A stretch of 64,000 nucleotides of DNA from Denitratisoma oestradiolicum. Lineage in GTDB: Bacteria > Pseudomonadota > Gammaproteobacteria > Burkholderiales > Rhodocyclaceae. The stretch is taken from the NCBI RefSeq assembly GCF_902813185.1, contig NZ_LR778301.1, forward strand, positions 744,001 to 808,000, read 5' to 3'. Positions 18,422-26,771 of the stretch are shown here, piece by piece; positions within the stretch are counted from its first letter, which is position 1, and every line of letters begins with the position of its first letter. The position numbers were made by a program, and so were the translations under genes. Under the pieces are notes generated by a model. It saw only the letters and a list, made by a program, of their open reading frames with translations, had not been told where the DNA came from and searched no databases.

Positions 18422-19584
18422 ATTCCCTGACCGCCTTCTGGGCCGTCATGGCCGAAGGACTGCCGGCCTTGAGCCGCTTTGCCCTGAACAGCGTCGGCCA
18501 GGGCCGCCGCCATGCCGCCCGGGTGGACGGTATCGACCGCCAGGCCCTGGAAATCGCCCTGGCGCGCCAGCGACCGGGACTGATGCTCGATGGGGTCAAG
18601 GCGCTGCATCGCCATGACGGCACCTCGGGCCGGATCTATGCCGCCGTGGACCATCACGGCGCCAGCGGCCAGCCACCCCTGCCGCAAGACCTGTTCATCA
18701 AACAGCTGCCCATCCATCGGGCCGGGCAGCTGATGGCCTGTACCTTGGGCATCGGCCTCAACGAAGCCCGCATCTATGATCAGATCACTCCCTCGCTGCC
18801 CCTCAGGACACCCCGCTGCTACGGCTGCTGGTATGACGAGAGGGATGGTGATTTCCTGATCGTGCTGGAGGTCCTGCCCAAGGACAGCACGCGCTTTCCC
18901 GACATTCTCAGCAGTTGCAGCCTGGAAGAGGCGCGCCATGTGGTCACCGGACTGGCCCACATGCACGCTGCCTTTTGGCAGCACCCGCGCTTCAATGGCG
19001 ATCTGTCCTGGGTGCTGCCCCAGGGCACCGGTTCCCGGGGTCGGCTGATGCAGGCCGTGCCCTACTTCGGCATCGGCGCGGCCTTGAAGAAATTCCCCGA
19101 CATGTTTGCTCCGGAGGTGCACCGACTGGGCCATCGCATCCGCCATTCCATGGAGGCCATCTACCGGGAATGGCGCAGGGGCCCTCTCACCCTGGTTCAC
19201 GGCGACACCCATCTGGGCAACATGTATTTCGACCCGGCCACGGCTGCGGCGGGCCTGCTCGACTGGCAGGTGGCCCATCGCGGCCAGGGTATGCGGGATA
19301 TCGCCTACTTTCTGATCACTTCCCTGGATACCGAATTCCGCCGCGCCCATCAGGTGGAATTGCTGACGCTCTATCACCAGACACTGGCGGCCCAATTGCC
19401 CCAGGCGCCGACCCGGACCGAACTGGAGCGGCAATATCGCTTCCACAGCATCTATGCCTGGCTTGGCGCCGTCATCACCCGGGCGGCCCAGACCATGCAA
19501 AGCGACCGCATCACCGAAGTTTCCATCGCCCGGGTCAATGCCGCATTGCTGGAAATGCAGGTTGAAGACCTGCTTCCCCACTAA
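18418..19584 (+). CDS. APH-fold phosphotransferase (ecdysteroid-kinase/DUF1679-like)
   Basis: This 388-residue protein of the aminoglycoside phosphotransferase/choline kinase fold has the catalytic loop LVHGDTHLGNMYFD at about residues 259-272 and the DxD-like segment GLLDWQVAHRGQGMRDIAYF. All catalytic residues (HGD, N, D) appear intact. It starts within the previous stop (ATGA). Relatives act on small hydroxylated molecules, including ecdysteroids, and some ACAD10/11-type relatives phosphorylate 4-hydroxyacyl-CoA. In this catabolic setting a hydroxylated lipid substrate is more plausible than an antibiotic. Confidence 0.8.
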   Translation: MNSLTAFWAVMAEGLPALSRFALNSVGQGRRHAARVDGIDRQALEIALARQRPGLMLDGVKALHRHDGTSGRIYAAVDHHGASGQPPLPQDLFIKQLPIHRAGQLMACTLGIGLNEARIYDQITPSLPLRTPRCYGCWYDERDGDFLIVLEVLPKDSTRFPDILSSCSLEEARHVVTGLAHMHAAFWQHPRFNGDLSWVLPQGTGSRGRLMQAVPYFGIGAALKKFPDMFAPEVHRLGHRIRHSMEAIYREWRRGPLTLVHGDTHLGNMYFDPATAAAGLLDWQVAHRGQGMRDIAYFLITSLDTEFRRAHQVELLTLYHQTLAAQLPQAPTRTELERQYRFHSIYAWLGAVITRAAQTMQSDRITEVSIARVNAALLEMQVEDLLPH

Positions 19585-19623
19585 CGGTCATGTCGGCAGG
19601 CGCCACTCCTAATGATGAAACCC

Positions 19624-19689
19624 GTCACCCCGGCGCAGGCCGGGGTCCAGATCGGCGGCGCACTGGATTCCGGCCTGCGCCGGAATGAC
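19624..19689. repeat. Paired ATTCCGGC-type palindromic repeats
   Basis: Two inverted copies of a roughly 27-base unit face each other: 19624-19650 and 19663-19689, separated by 12 bases. Each unit is itself palindromic (for example ATTCCGGCCTGCGCCGGAAT), so the pair could form a large hairpin. Related units occur at 33304-33330 and 37321-37346. They resemble the short dispersed palindromic repeats common in proteobacterial intergenic DNA. Confidence 0.8.
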
Positions 19690-19754
19690 GAGGGTGGTGC
19701 TTGTAATGCTTCACGAAATTGTTTCCCATTCCACGTTAAACATGGACAACAGCG

Positions 19755-20779
19755 ATGAGCATCGAACTACTACAGGAAGGCTGTCGGCACATCGAGATGG
19801 TGGTTCACGACGTATCGGCCGCCTGCGGCTTCATGGAACGCACCCTTGGCGCCAGACAGGTCGAGCAAGCACTGGTCAATGCAATCCCGGCGTGGTGCTG
19901 GACATCGACCACATGGGCTGCGGCGGCGCCGTCTTCCAGTTTTGCAGCCTCATCACCGACGATCAGCCCCACCAACGCTACATTGATGAAATCGGCCCCA
20001 GCCTGACCAACCTCAACTTCGCCGTCGACAATGTGCCCCATGCCGAGGCCCAGTTGGCCTCCGAGGGTGGGTGCACGCTGACGAAATTCCATCTCTCCCT
20101 GATGCCCTGGGACGAGCTGCTCGGGTCTGGCAATGCCAAGCCGGCGGAGGAAATGAGCGATAGTATTTTCGCCGACACCCACGACCAGATCGGTTTCGAC
20201 CTGGAATACAGCGAAACCCCCTTGAAGGCCGCGTCCTGGCAAGAGGGCCTGGGGACCCACGCCGCTCGCCGGCCGGACGACCGTATCCAGCGGCTGCTCC
20301 GACTGCGGGTCATGGTCCATGATCTCGATGGCTGCCTGGACCGGGTACAGCGCCTGTTTTCCCCCGCCAGCCGCAGCGGTGTCTACCACGCCTGGTCCAG
20401 CGCGACGGCCAAAAGCGCCCGCATCCGGCTGGCGGATCTGGAACTGGAGTATTGCCAGCCCCTGACCACCGAAGGCCCCTGGCATGACTATCTGGAGCAG
20501 TTCGAACAAGGCATCAGCGCCGCCGTTTTCCTGGTCAAGGATCTGAAGGCGGCGGTGGCCGCGATGGACCCGGAGGCGCTTGCCCAAGCCCGGGGCGAAT
20601 ACATCGCCGACCAGGATCCACAAGCATCCGCCGCCACGGCCTACCGGCTCAACGCCAAGGACATCCTGGGTTTCGACATAGAACTGGTGACCGCCCTCTG
20701 CTTCAATCTGGACCAGATTGTGGAAACCGAGGCTCGAATGCAGGGCGCTCCCCAACACCTCTCTCCCAAGGAAACCTGA
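19755..20779 (+). pseudogene. VOC-family (glyoxalase/dioxygenase fold) protein, frameshifted
   Basis: The reading frame begins at the ATG at 19755 (MSIELLQEGCRHIEMVVHDV, a VOC module start) and runs to about 19880. The homologous protein then continues in the -1 frame (NPGVVLDIDHMGCGGAVFQF) to the stop at 20779. One missing base in GTCAATGCAATCCC restores the match. The restored protein would have two VOC modules, the second beginning near LRVMVHDLDGCLDRV, as in ring-cleavage or isomerase-like VOC proteins. No slippery heptamer is visible, so it is a recent inactivation or a sequencing error. It lies between a phosphotransferase and a metallophosphoesterase. Confidence 0.75.
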
Positions 20780-20782
20780 CCC

Positions 20783-21790
20783 ATGCGCAGAAACAAGATC
20801 CTACGCACGCTCTCCCTTTGCTTTCTGGCTGTCACACTCGCGGCCTGCCAGCAGGCTGATTTCCGCCACGACCTCGTTACATCCGCCCCTAAGCCCTGGA
20901 CCAGCGAACGCTTCAACAGCGCACCCGGCGACTTCCGTTTCGCAGTGTTCGGCGACCGCACCGGCCTCGCCCGACCCGGTGTGTTCGAGAACGCCATGAC
21001 CCGCATCAATCTGTTGCAACCTGAGTTTGCCATCAACTGTGGCGACATGATCGAGGGCTATACCGACGACCGCCAGGAACTCAAACTGGAATGGGACGAG
21101 CAGGATGCGCGCATCAATGCACTCCAGATGCCCTTTTTCCGCGTCGTCGGCAACCACGACATGGGCAGCAATGTCATGCGGGAATTCTGGCGCGATCGCT
21201 ACGGTCCCGACTACTACAGCTTCGTCTATAAGGATGTGCTTTTCATCGCCCTCAACAGCGAAGATCCGCCTATCCCAATGTCCGAGGACATGCGTAAGAG
21301 CTTCGAGAAGATCAAACAACTGATGCGGACCGATCCGGAAAAAGGCAAAGCCGTGCTGGCCCAGAGCATGGCGGCCATGAGCGGTAGGGAACGGGGGGCG
21401 ATGAGGGCGAATGCTTCCCCCGCCAATTTTTCCGATACCCAGGTGACCTGGGTAGACACTGTGCTGAAGAAAAACCCCAAGGTACGCTGGACATTCGTCT
21501 TCATGCACAAGCCGGCTTGGGAAATGGAATCCTCCGGCTTCAAACGTATCGAGACGCTACTGAAAGACCGCCCATACACCATGTTCGGCGGCCACGAGCA
21601 CAATTACGAACACACCGTTCGCAACGGCCGCGACTACATTCGCCTTGGCACCGTGGGGGGCGCTACGCACCATGCACCACCCGGTAACCTAGACCACGTC
21701 ACCCTGGTTAACTTCCTGGCCGGCAAACCGCAGATCGCCAACTTCCCCCTTGATGGCGTGCTCGACATCGATGCCCCCCAGCACCGTTAG
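20783..21790 (+). CDS. Calcineurin-like metallophosphoesterase, lipoprotein
   Basis: This 335-residue protein has a lipoprotein signal (LCFLAVTLAAC, lipobox LAAC, lipidated Cys at about residue 22), so it should be anchored on the periplasmic side. Metal-binding motifs appear in order: FGDRTG, NCGDMIEG, VGNHDMG, FMHKPAW and FGGHEHNYEHT. The first motif has Arg where the family usually has His (DxH), seen in some purple-acid-phosphatase-like members. It starts three bases after the VOC gene and precedes an arylsulfatase. Together they may hydrolyse phosphate and sulfate esters outside the cytoplasm. Confidence 0.85.
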   Translation: MRRNKILRTLSLCFLAVTLAACQQADFRHDLVTSAPKPWTSERFNSAPGDFRFAVFGDRTGLARPGVFENAMTRINLLQPEFAINCGDMIEGYTDDRQELKLEWDEQDARINALQMPFFRVVGNHDMGSNVMREFWRDRYGPDYYSFVYKDVLFIALNSEDPPIPMSEDMRKSFEKIKQLMRTDPEKGKAVLAQSMAAMSGRERGAMRANASPANFSDTQVTWVDTVLKKNPKVRWTFVFMHKPAWEMESSGFKRIETLLKDRPYTMFGGHEHNYEHTVRNGRDYIRLGTVGGATHHAPPGNLDHVTLVNFLAGKPQIANFPLDGVLDIDAPQHR

Positions 21791-21837
21791 GGATGCGCTG
21801 AACAAGTTCGTTCGTACATCGTAGAAAACCGGATTTC

Positions 21838-21864
21838 CCAGCGCCGAAGGGGGCTGGATTTTTT
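21838..21864 (+). terminator. Rho-independent terminator after the metallophosphoesterase
   Basis: CCAGC-G-CC pairs with GG-G-GCTGG around a GAAG loop (one G-G mismatch) and is followed by ATTTTTT. It lies about 50 bases after the metallophosphoesterase stop, so the arylsulfatase at 21907 probably has its own promoter. Confidence 0.5.
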
Positions 21865-21906
21865 ATGTCTCAATAGGTATATGACATTCATTGCGGAGGA
21901 TATTGC

Positions 21907-24213
21907 ATGCTGCCATTGCGTGAGGTATTGACGGCGCTCCTTTGTTGCTTTCTGTGCCCGCTCCCCGGCGCCTGGGCCGGGGCCGTGCCGCCGCAGACCA
22001 TCAATGCCGGAGCTGGCCCGGTGCCGAGCAGCGGCAATCCCTGGGCGCAGTCCCAGCCGCAGCTGCCGAGGGCGCCCAATGTGGTGCTGATTCTGCTCGA
22101 CGATGTGGGCTTCGGCGCCGCCAGCAGTTTCGGCGGCCCGGCCCGCACCGTTGCCATGGACCGCCTGGCGGCGGAGGGTCTGCGTTACAACCAGTTCCAC
22201 ACCACGGGCATTTGTTCGCCGACGCGGGCTGCCTTGCTCACCGGGCGTAACCACCATCGGGTGGGCTTCGGTACCGTCTCCGGTTTTGAGCGGCCCGCGC
22301 CGGGCTATCACGGCCTGTGGAATCCGGCTACGGCCACTGTGGCCCGGGTGCTGCACAAGGCAGGTTATGCCACGGCGGCCTTTGGCAAATGGCATAACAC
22401 GCCCAATTGGGAACTGGGGCCAGCAGGGCCCTTCGATCGCTGGCCGACGGGCCTGGGCTTCGATTATTTCTATGGCTTCCAGGGTGGCCAGGCCAGTCAG
22501 TTCGAGACGCCGCTGTACCGCAATACCACGCCGATCGAGGCGCCCCGCACGGCCCAGGCAGGCTATCACTTCACCACCGATATCGTCGATGACGCCATCG
22601 GCTGGATCCACACCCAGCAGGCCTATGCGCCGGACCGACCCTACTTTCTCTACATGGCGCCGGGGGCCACCCATGCGCCGCTGCAGGTACCCAAGGAATG
22701 GGTGGATAAATACCGGGGCCGCTTCGATCAGGGCTGGGACCGTTTGCGCGAGGAAACTTTCGCCCGCCAGAAGAAGCTCGGCATTATTCCGGCCAATGCC
22801 CGTTTGACGCCCCGACCGGAAGGCTTGCCGGCCTGGGATTCCCTGAGCCCGGAGGCGCGCCGCTTGCATGCCCGGGAGGCGGAGGTCTATGCCGCCTTTC
22901 TCGCCCATACCGATTATGAGATGGGTCGCCTGATCCAGCAGGTGCGCGCCGCGCCGGGGGGAGAGAACACCCTGGTGATGTATATCGTCGGCGACAACGG
23001 TGCCAGCGCCGAAGGCGGCCTGACTGGCTCCGACAACGACATGGCGGAATTCTTCCTCATGGCGCCGCCGGCCGCCCTGGAAACCCGCCTGGCGCGGATG
23101 GACGATCTGGGTAGCGTGGCGCGGGACAACCACGTTCCTGTGGCCTGGGCCTGGGCCTTCAACACGCCCTTCCAGTGGACCAAGCAGGTCGCCTCCCACC
23201 TGGGCGGCACCCGCAATCCCATAGTCATTTCCTGGCCGGCCCGGATCAAGGATCGGGGTGGCCTGCGCAGCCAGTTTGTTCACGTCAATGACGTGGTGCC
23301 GACGCTCTACGAATTACTCGGCCTGGCGGCGCCGGCCCAGGTGGATGGCGTGGCCCAGGAGCCCATGGACGGCGTCAGTTTTGCCTACAGCTTCGTGGAC
23401 CCCAAGGCAAAGTCCGCCCCGCGCCGACAGTATTTCGAGACCCTGGGCAACCGGGCCATCTATGCCGATGGCTGGATGGCGTCGGCCCGCCACGGCCTGC
23501 CCTGGGCCTTGTTTTCGCGCAAGGAGGATTTCGATCGGGATGCATGGGAACTCTACAACCTGAACCAGGACTTCAGTCAGTCCCACGATCTTGCCGCTCA
23601 ATATCCGGAAAAGCTACAGCAGATGAAAGCCCTGTTCGAGCAGGAGGCCGCCGCCAATCAGGTGCTGCCCCTGGGCCTGGGCACCGGTCAAAGCAATCAG
23701 GCACCGTATTGGTTCAGGAACAGCAAACACTTCAGTTTTCATCCGGATCTGCCGCGCATGCCTTCTCTCGCCGCGCCGAGCCTGTTGCGGAGCCACCGCA
23801 TCAGCGCTGCCGTGGATATGCCGGTCCAGGGCGGCGATGGTGTATTGCTGGCCAATGGGGGGCGCTTTGGCGGCTATGTGCTTTATGTGCAGGACCGCCA
23901 TCTGGTCTATGAAAACAACTTCATGGGGACACGTAGTGAGCGGCTGGTTTCCGCGACCGCAATTCCCGCCGGCCCGGTGCGCCTGGACTATCGCTACCAG
24001 CGCAGCAATCCGGGCCTGTGGGGCGGTGGCCAGGGGCAACTCAGCATCAATGGCGAGGTGGTGGCCGAACTACCCCTGCCCCGGGTGGGGCCGCCCGCCA
24101 TGGATGGCAGCTTCGACATCGGCCAAGATAGAGGCTCCACCGTGAGCGCAGCCTATCCGGGCAGCTTTCCTTTCGGCGGCAGACTGCTGGAGGTGAACAT
24201 TGATCTGGAATGA
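21907..24213 (+). CDS. Arylsulfatase (type I sulfatase), exported
   Basis: This 768-residue sulfatase has an N-terminal signal peptide (residues 1 to about 26, ending near AWAGA), so it acts in the periplasm or outside. The Ca-binding aspartates are in LILLDDVGFG (residues 61-70). Cys103 in CSPTRAALLTGR is the predicted formylglycine, which needs a formylglycine-generating enzyme or anaerobic sulfatase-maturating enzyme; neither is in the window. The large C-terminal region (from about residue 560) matches long Pseudomonas-type arylsulfatases with an extra domain. The catabolic neighbourhood suggests sulfated steroids, bile acids or similar as substrates, but this is not shown by the sequence. 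Confidence 0.92.
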   Translation: MLPLREVLTALLCCFLCPLPGAWAGAVPPQTINAGAGPVPSSGNPWAQSQPQLPRAPNVVLILLDDVGFGAASSFGGPARTVAMDRLAAEGLRYNQFHTTGICSPTRAALLTGRNHHRVGFGTVSGFERPAPGYHGLWNPATATVARVLHKAGYATAAFGKWHNTPNWELGPAGPFDRWPTGLGFDYFYGFQGGQASQFETPLYRNTTPIEAPRTAQAGYHFTTDIVDDAIGWIHTQQAYAPDRPYFLYMAPGATHAPLQVPKEWVDKYRGRFDQGWDRLREETFARQKKLGIIPANARLTPRPEGLPAWDSLSPEARRLHAREAEVYAAFLAHTDYEMGRLIQQVRAAPGGENTLVMYIVGDNGASAEGGLTGSDNDMAEFFLMAPPAALETRLARMDDLGSVARDNHVPVAWAWAFNTPFQWTKQVASHLGGTRNPIVISWPARIKDRGGLRSQFVHVNDVVPTLYELLGLAAPAQVDGVAQEPMDGVSFAYSFVDPKAKSAPRRQYFETLGNRAIYADGWMASARHGLPWALFSRKEDFDRDAWELYNLNQDFSQSHDLAAQYPEKLQQMKALFEQEAAANQVLPLGLGTGQSNQAPYWFRNSKHFSFHPDLPRMPSLAAPSLLRSHRISAAVDMPVQGGDGVLLANGGRFGGYVLYVQDRHLVYENNFMGTRSERLVSATAIPAGPVRLDYRYQRSNPGLWGGGQGQLSINGEVVAELPLPRVGPPAMDGSFDIGQDRGSTVSAAYPGSFPFGGRLLEVNIDLE

Positions 24214-24330
24214 AATGACGGGATGCCGCTGCGCCACGAAACAAAAGCGGTTATGACTTTTCCCTGATGTACCGACCCTGGCCAAGTAACGATTGGCTGG
24301 ATTTTTAATATCCCAATCGAGAACAGGATC

Positions 24331-25440
24331 ATGCTGACCAAAGGCGACGACTATCCCCTGCATCAAACCCCCGAACCCGTGATGTACGCGGGCCATGACC
24401 GGCGCTTCTACGAGCGGTATTTCTTCAACGGTTATTCCAGGGAGTTCGACCTGTTCTTTGCCATGGGGATGGGCATCTATCCCTGCGCCAACCTGATCGA
24501 CGCCTCCTTCTGCGTCACTTGGCAGGGGGTGCAGCACAATCTCCATGCCAGTCGCGTGCTGGGTTTCGAGCGGATGGATCTCTGGACCGGGCCGATCCGC
24601 CTGGAAATCGTCGAACCCCTGAAGACCCTGCGCATCCTGATCGAGGATAACGAGCACGGCATCCGTGGTGACCTGAGCTTCCATGCCCGTATCGAGGCCA
24701 TCGAGGAACCTCGCCAAAGCATGCGCCACGGGGCGAGGGTCATCATGGATTGCACCCGACTGACCCAGCTCGGTTCCTACAGCGGCTGGCTGGAGATCAA
24801 GGGCCGGCGCATCGAGGTGACGCCTGACCGTTTTCTGGGCACCCGCGATCGTTCCTGGGGGGTGCGCGGCGTCGGCGCCCACGACACCCAACTCATCATT
24901 CCTCCCGTGGATTTCCAGACCTGTTTCCTCTGGGCGCAGCTCAACTTTGAAGATCTCGGCATTTGCTACGGCACCTTCGAGGATGCTCAGGGCAAGGTCT
25001 GGCACAGCCACGGGGTGATCGCGCCAGTGGGCGGCGGCGAGGCAGTCACGGTCGCCTCCGGTAAGGTCACTCCTCGATTCAAACCAGGCACTCGGCATGC
25101 TTCAGATGCGGTGCTCGACATGGTTCGGGAGGATGGAACGAAGGTGGAGATCACCATGGAATTCCAGCCCATGCAGTTCTACATGCGGGGTCTGGGCTAT
25201 TTCCATCAGGAGTGGGGCCACGGCATGTACCACGGACCTTCGGCGGTCCACTATGAAACCTTCGACCACCGGGAGGTCAACGAGGCTGTCTTCGATTTCA
25301 ACCATGTCGAAACCTGCTGCAAGGCGCGCATGGTCGACGACGATGGCAGGATCAGGGAAGGCGTTGGCGTCATGGAGCAACTCATCGTCGGCCCCCATGG
25401 GCCGTCGGGCTTCAAGGACTTCATGGATGTCGCAGTTTGA
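24331..25440 (+). CDS. Uncharacterised protein of a catabolic cluster
   Basis: I do not recognise a defined function for this 369-residue protein. It has no signal peptide or membrane segment. The sequence is rich in aromatic residues (HDRRFYERYFFNGYSREFDL near the start) and appears to have two related beta-rich halves (GSYSGWLEIKGRRIEVTPDR, then FETCFLW-like stretches), reminiscent of two-domain lipocalin-like proteins such as the CrtC/AttH group. That likeness is weak. It sits just after an arylsulfatase and one base from a phosphotransferase frame, in a context that suggests binding or conversion of a hydrophobic substrate. Confidence 0.6.
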   Translation: MLTKGDDYPLHQTPEPVMYAGHDRRFYERYFFNGYSREFDLFFAMGMGIYPCANLIDASFCVTWQGVQHNLHASRVLGFERMDLWTGPIRLEIVEPLKTLRILIEDNEHGIRGDLSFHARIEAIEEPRQSMRHGARVIMDCTRLTQLGSYSGWLEIKGRRIEVTPDRFLGTRDRSWGVRGVGAHDTQLIIPPVDFQTCFLWAQLNFEDLGICYGTFEDAQGKVWHSHGVIAPVGGGEAVTVASGKVTPRFKPGTRHASDAVLDMVREDGTKVEITMEFQPMQFYMRGLGYFHQEWGHGMYHGPSAVHYETFDHREVNEAVFDFNHVETCCKARMVDDDGRIREGVGVMEQLIVGPHGPSGFKDFMDVAV

Positions 25441-25478
25441 TGCCCGGTGGCACCGGTCTTAATTCACAGGAAATCGAA

Positions 25479-26573
25479 ATGACTGCAAGATCCCTATCCG
25501 CAACCGAGCAAGCCAGGATCACGGAAGGACTGGAGGCCTTTCTGAAAACCCGGTTGCCGGATGCCGGCAATCTCCACATCTCGGCCTTCAGCAGTCCCGG
25601 CGGCGGGCTGGGATTTTCCAACGTGACCTGTTTTTTCGATCTTGACTGGCAGGCGCCCGACGGCCAGCCGCGCAAACGTCGCCTGGTCTTGCGCTGCCCG
25701 CCCCGGTCGGAACCCCTGTTTCCGGATTACTGCCTGGCCAAGCAGTTCAGGATTCCGGTGGAACTCAAGGCCCACAGTATTCCCGTGCCCGAGCCCTTGT
25801 GGCTGGAAGAGGACCCCGCGATCATCGGCACCCCCTTCTTCCTGATGGAGCGGCTGGATGGGGCTGTGTTGCCAGACATGCCTTCGTATCACACGGCAGG
25901 TCCCTATTACGACGCCTCGCCGGATATCCGGGAAAAAATGTGGTTCGGCCTGGTGGATGTAATGGCCAGGATTCACAATATCGACTGGAAGTCCCTGGAC
26001 ATGGATGTCCTGGTCACGGCCCGGGACGGACGACATGGCACCGAACTCCAGCTCGACTACTGGGAAAATTACCTGGCCTGGCTGAAGGCGGCGGCGGGAT
26101 ATCCCTTCCCTGTTCTGGAGTCGGCCCTGGCATGGCTGCGCGGGAACCTGTATGTGCCGGAATATCTGGCCTTGTGCTGGGGCGACGCCCGGGTGGGCAA
26201 TGTGCTGTATGGCGCCGACTGCTCGGTGGCCGGGGTGCTGGACTGGGAGATGGCCTTTTTCGGCGATCCGGAGGCGGATCTGGCCTGGTGTCTTTTCCTC
26301 GACTGGGAAACCTGGGGCGGAGCGGGCATCGATCCCCTGCCGGGCCATCCCGGCAAGGAGGCCACGATCCGGCGCTATGAGGCGCAAACCGGAAGAAAGG
26401 TGAAAAACCTGTTCTTCAACGAGGTGCTGGCCGGCTTCAAACACGGCTTGATCATGGCGACGATCTTCCGCCGACCGGAAATGACCAGGCTGCTCCCGAC
26501 CGGTGTAGATCCCAATGAACTCGCCCTGAACAACATCGCCAGCCTTCGCCTGAAGTCGCTACTGAATCTCTGA
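25479..26573 (+). CDS. APH-fold phosphotransferase (ACAD10/11 kinase-like)
   Basis: This 364-residue phosphotransferase starts at the ATG at 25479, preceded by AGGAAA; an in-frame TTG/ATG start near 25440 overlapping the previous stop is the alternative. The catalytic loop is CWGDARVGNVLYG near residues 242-254 and the metal loop is VLDWEMAFFGDPEADLAW. Trp replaces the usual His before GD, as in the ACAD10-like kinase group. Such proteins often sit beside acyl-CoA dehydrogenases and CoA ligases and are thought to phosphorylate hydroxyacyl substrates. It shares that fold with the gene at 18418 but is clearly a different subfamily. Confidence 0.8.
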   Translation: MTARSLSATEQARITEGLEAFLKTRLPDAGNLHISAFSSPGGGLGFSNVTCFFDLDWQAPDGQPRKRRLVLRCPPRSEPLFPDYCLAKQFRIPVELKAHSIPVPEPLWLEEDPAIIGTPFFLMERLDGAVLPDMPSYHTAGPYYDASPDIREKMWFGLVDVMARIHNIDWKSLDMDVLVTARDGRHGTELQLDYWENYLAWLKAAAGYPFPVLESALAWLRGNLYVPEYLALCWGDARVGNVLYGADCSVAGVLDWEMAFFGDPEADLAWCLFLDWETWGGAGIDPLPGHPGKEATIRRYEAQTGRKVKNLFFNEVLAGFKHGLIMATIFRRPEMTRLLPTGVDPNELALNNIASLRLKSLLNL

Positions 26574-26771
26574 AGGCGTCTGACCCCGTCATTCCCCTTG
26601 GGGAACAGAAACTTCAATGTACATCACCTATATGTGTGATGCGCCGCTGGTGTCGATCACGTAGATTTGGGCTCTCAAGTATTCAGGAAGCGCCATGGTG
26701 GTCCGGGGCGGCCTCTGCCGATGCCTGCAATACCCCTGCCAGGTGGCCGGGTAGGGATGGAAAGGGAGTTC

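Noticed and set aside
18418..19584. Antibiotic resistance role for the APH-fold gene
   Set aside because: The APH fold is shared by many kinases; context is catabolic and the motifs are closer to ecdysteroid-kinase-like proteins.
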